NCBI GenBank assembly: GCA_947175975.1
Contig: CAMWOX010000099.1
Span: 1 to 6,274, forward strand
Length of the DNA stretch: 6,274 bases
Source: an uncultured Ruminococcus sp.
GTDB lineage: Bacteria > Bacillota > Clostridia > Oscillospirales > Ruminococcaceae
Reading direction: 5' to 3'
The notes beneath the pieces are model-generated. The model did no database searches, was not told the DNA's origin, and was given only the letters and a program-made list of their open reading frames with translations. Below are positions 6,189 to 6,274 of this stretch, piece by piece (the stretch's first letter is position 1; each line of letters opens with the position of its first letter). The translations under genes and the position numbers were made by a program.

Positions 6189-6274
6189 AAAAGCTGACGG
6201 GGATTGCCGGAAAACTCACACTGGGGGTTATTGTTTTCGGGATATTACTGGGAGCAGTTTGCAGTGTGATGGGG
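6185..6274 (+). CDS. N-terminus of a membrane or secreted protein (3' truncated)
   Basis: Only 30 residues are visible. They begin MKKLTGIAGK, a short basic stretch, and continue as a hydrophobic helix from about residue 11 to 29, consistent with a first membrane anchor or a signal sequence. The ATG overlaps the GH3 stop in the string ATGA (6185-6188) and has a good ribosome binding site, so this is a further operon member. The family cannot be named. This N-terminal look is common in membrane-anchored sensor proteins such as histidine kinases and SpoIIE-like phosphatases, and the ATPase-fold domain upstream would be a natural partner for such a protein, but this is speculation. Confidence 0.75.
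   Translation, partial: MKKLTGIAGKLTLGVIVFGILLGAVCSVMG

Overview
The window reads as part of one plus-strand operon from a low-to-mid GC Firmicute, most plausibly a Clostridia of the Ruminococcus/Oscillospiraceae type. This is inferred from strong AGGAGG-type ribosome binding sites, tight stop/start overlaps and the mix of gene families; no marker gene is present, so the taxonomy is tentative. No rRNA, tRNA, CRISPR array, insertion sequence or credible minus-strand gene is visible.

Bases 1-1323 hold three tandem precursor peptide genes for a ribosomally made, post-translationally modified peptide (RiPP). The first has lost its 5' end to the window edge. All carry a Nif11-type leader ending in an almost invariant SGELSDDELDSVAGG, followed by a divergent cysteine-rich core of 66-82 residues. 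The cores share one cysteine framework: a Cys just after the double glycine, then C-x4-C-x2-C, a lone Cys, C-x2-C and a last Cys. A 178-base gap between the first and second precursors contains a strong stem-loop without a U-tract.

Bases 1375-2787 encode a radical SAM/SPASM maturase with an N-terminal recognition-like region and every expected iron-sulfur cysteine. Its stop directly abuts the start of a MATE-family multidrug/organic cation transporter (2788-4527). That transporter carries a C-terminal fusion to an anti-sigma/histidine-kinase-like ATPase fold whose nucleotide-binding residues look degenerate. Its stop overlaps the GTG start of a GH3-family acyl-adenylating amidosynthetase (4524-6188). 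This in turn overlaps the start of a membrane or secreted protein of which only 30 residues are visible (6185 onward).

The best-supported reading is that the radical SAM enzyme crosslinks or otherwise modifies the cysteine-rich cores. The MATE fusion and the GH3 enzyme would then add a second processing, export or signalling step. GH3 amide ligase plus a MATE-ATPase-fold fusion is not a standard RiPP tailoring set, and it is the most interesting aspect of the window. An equally possible reading is two functional sub-cassettes (peptide maturation, and small acyl-amide synthesis/export) cotranscribed in one operon. No leader peptidase or ABC peptidase-exporter is in view.
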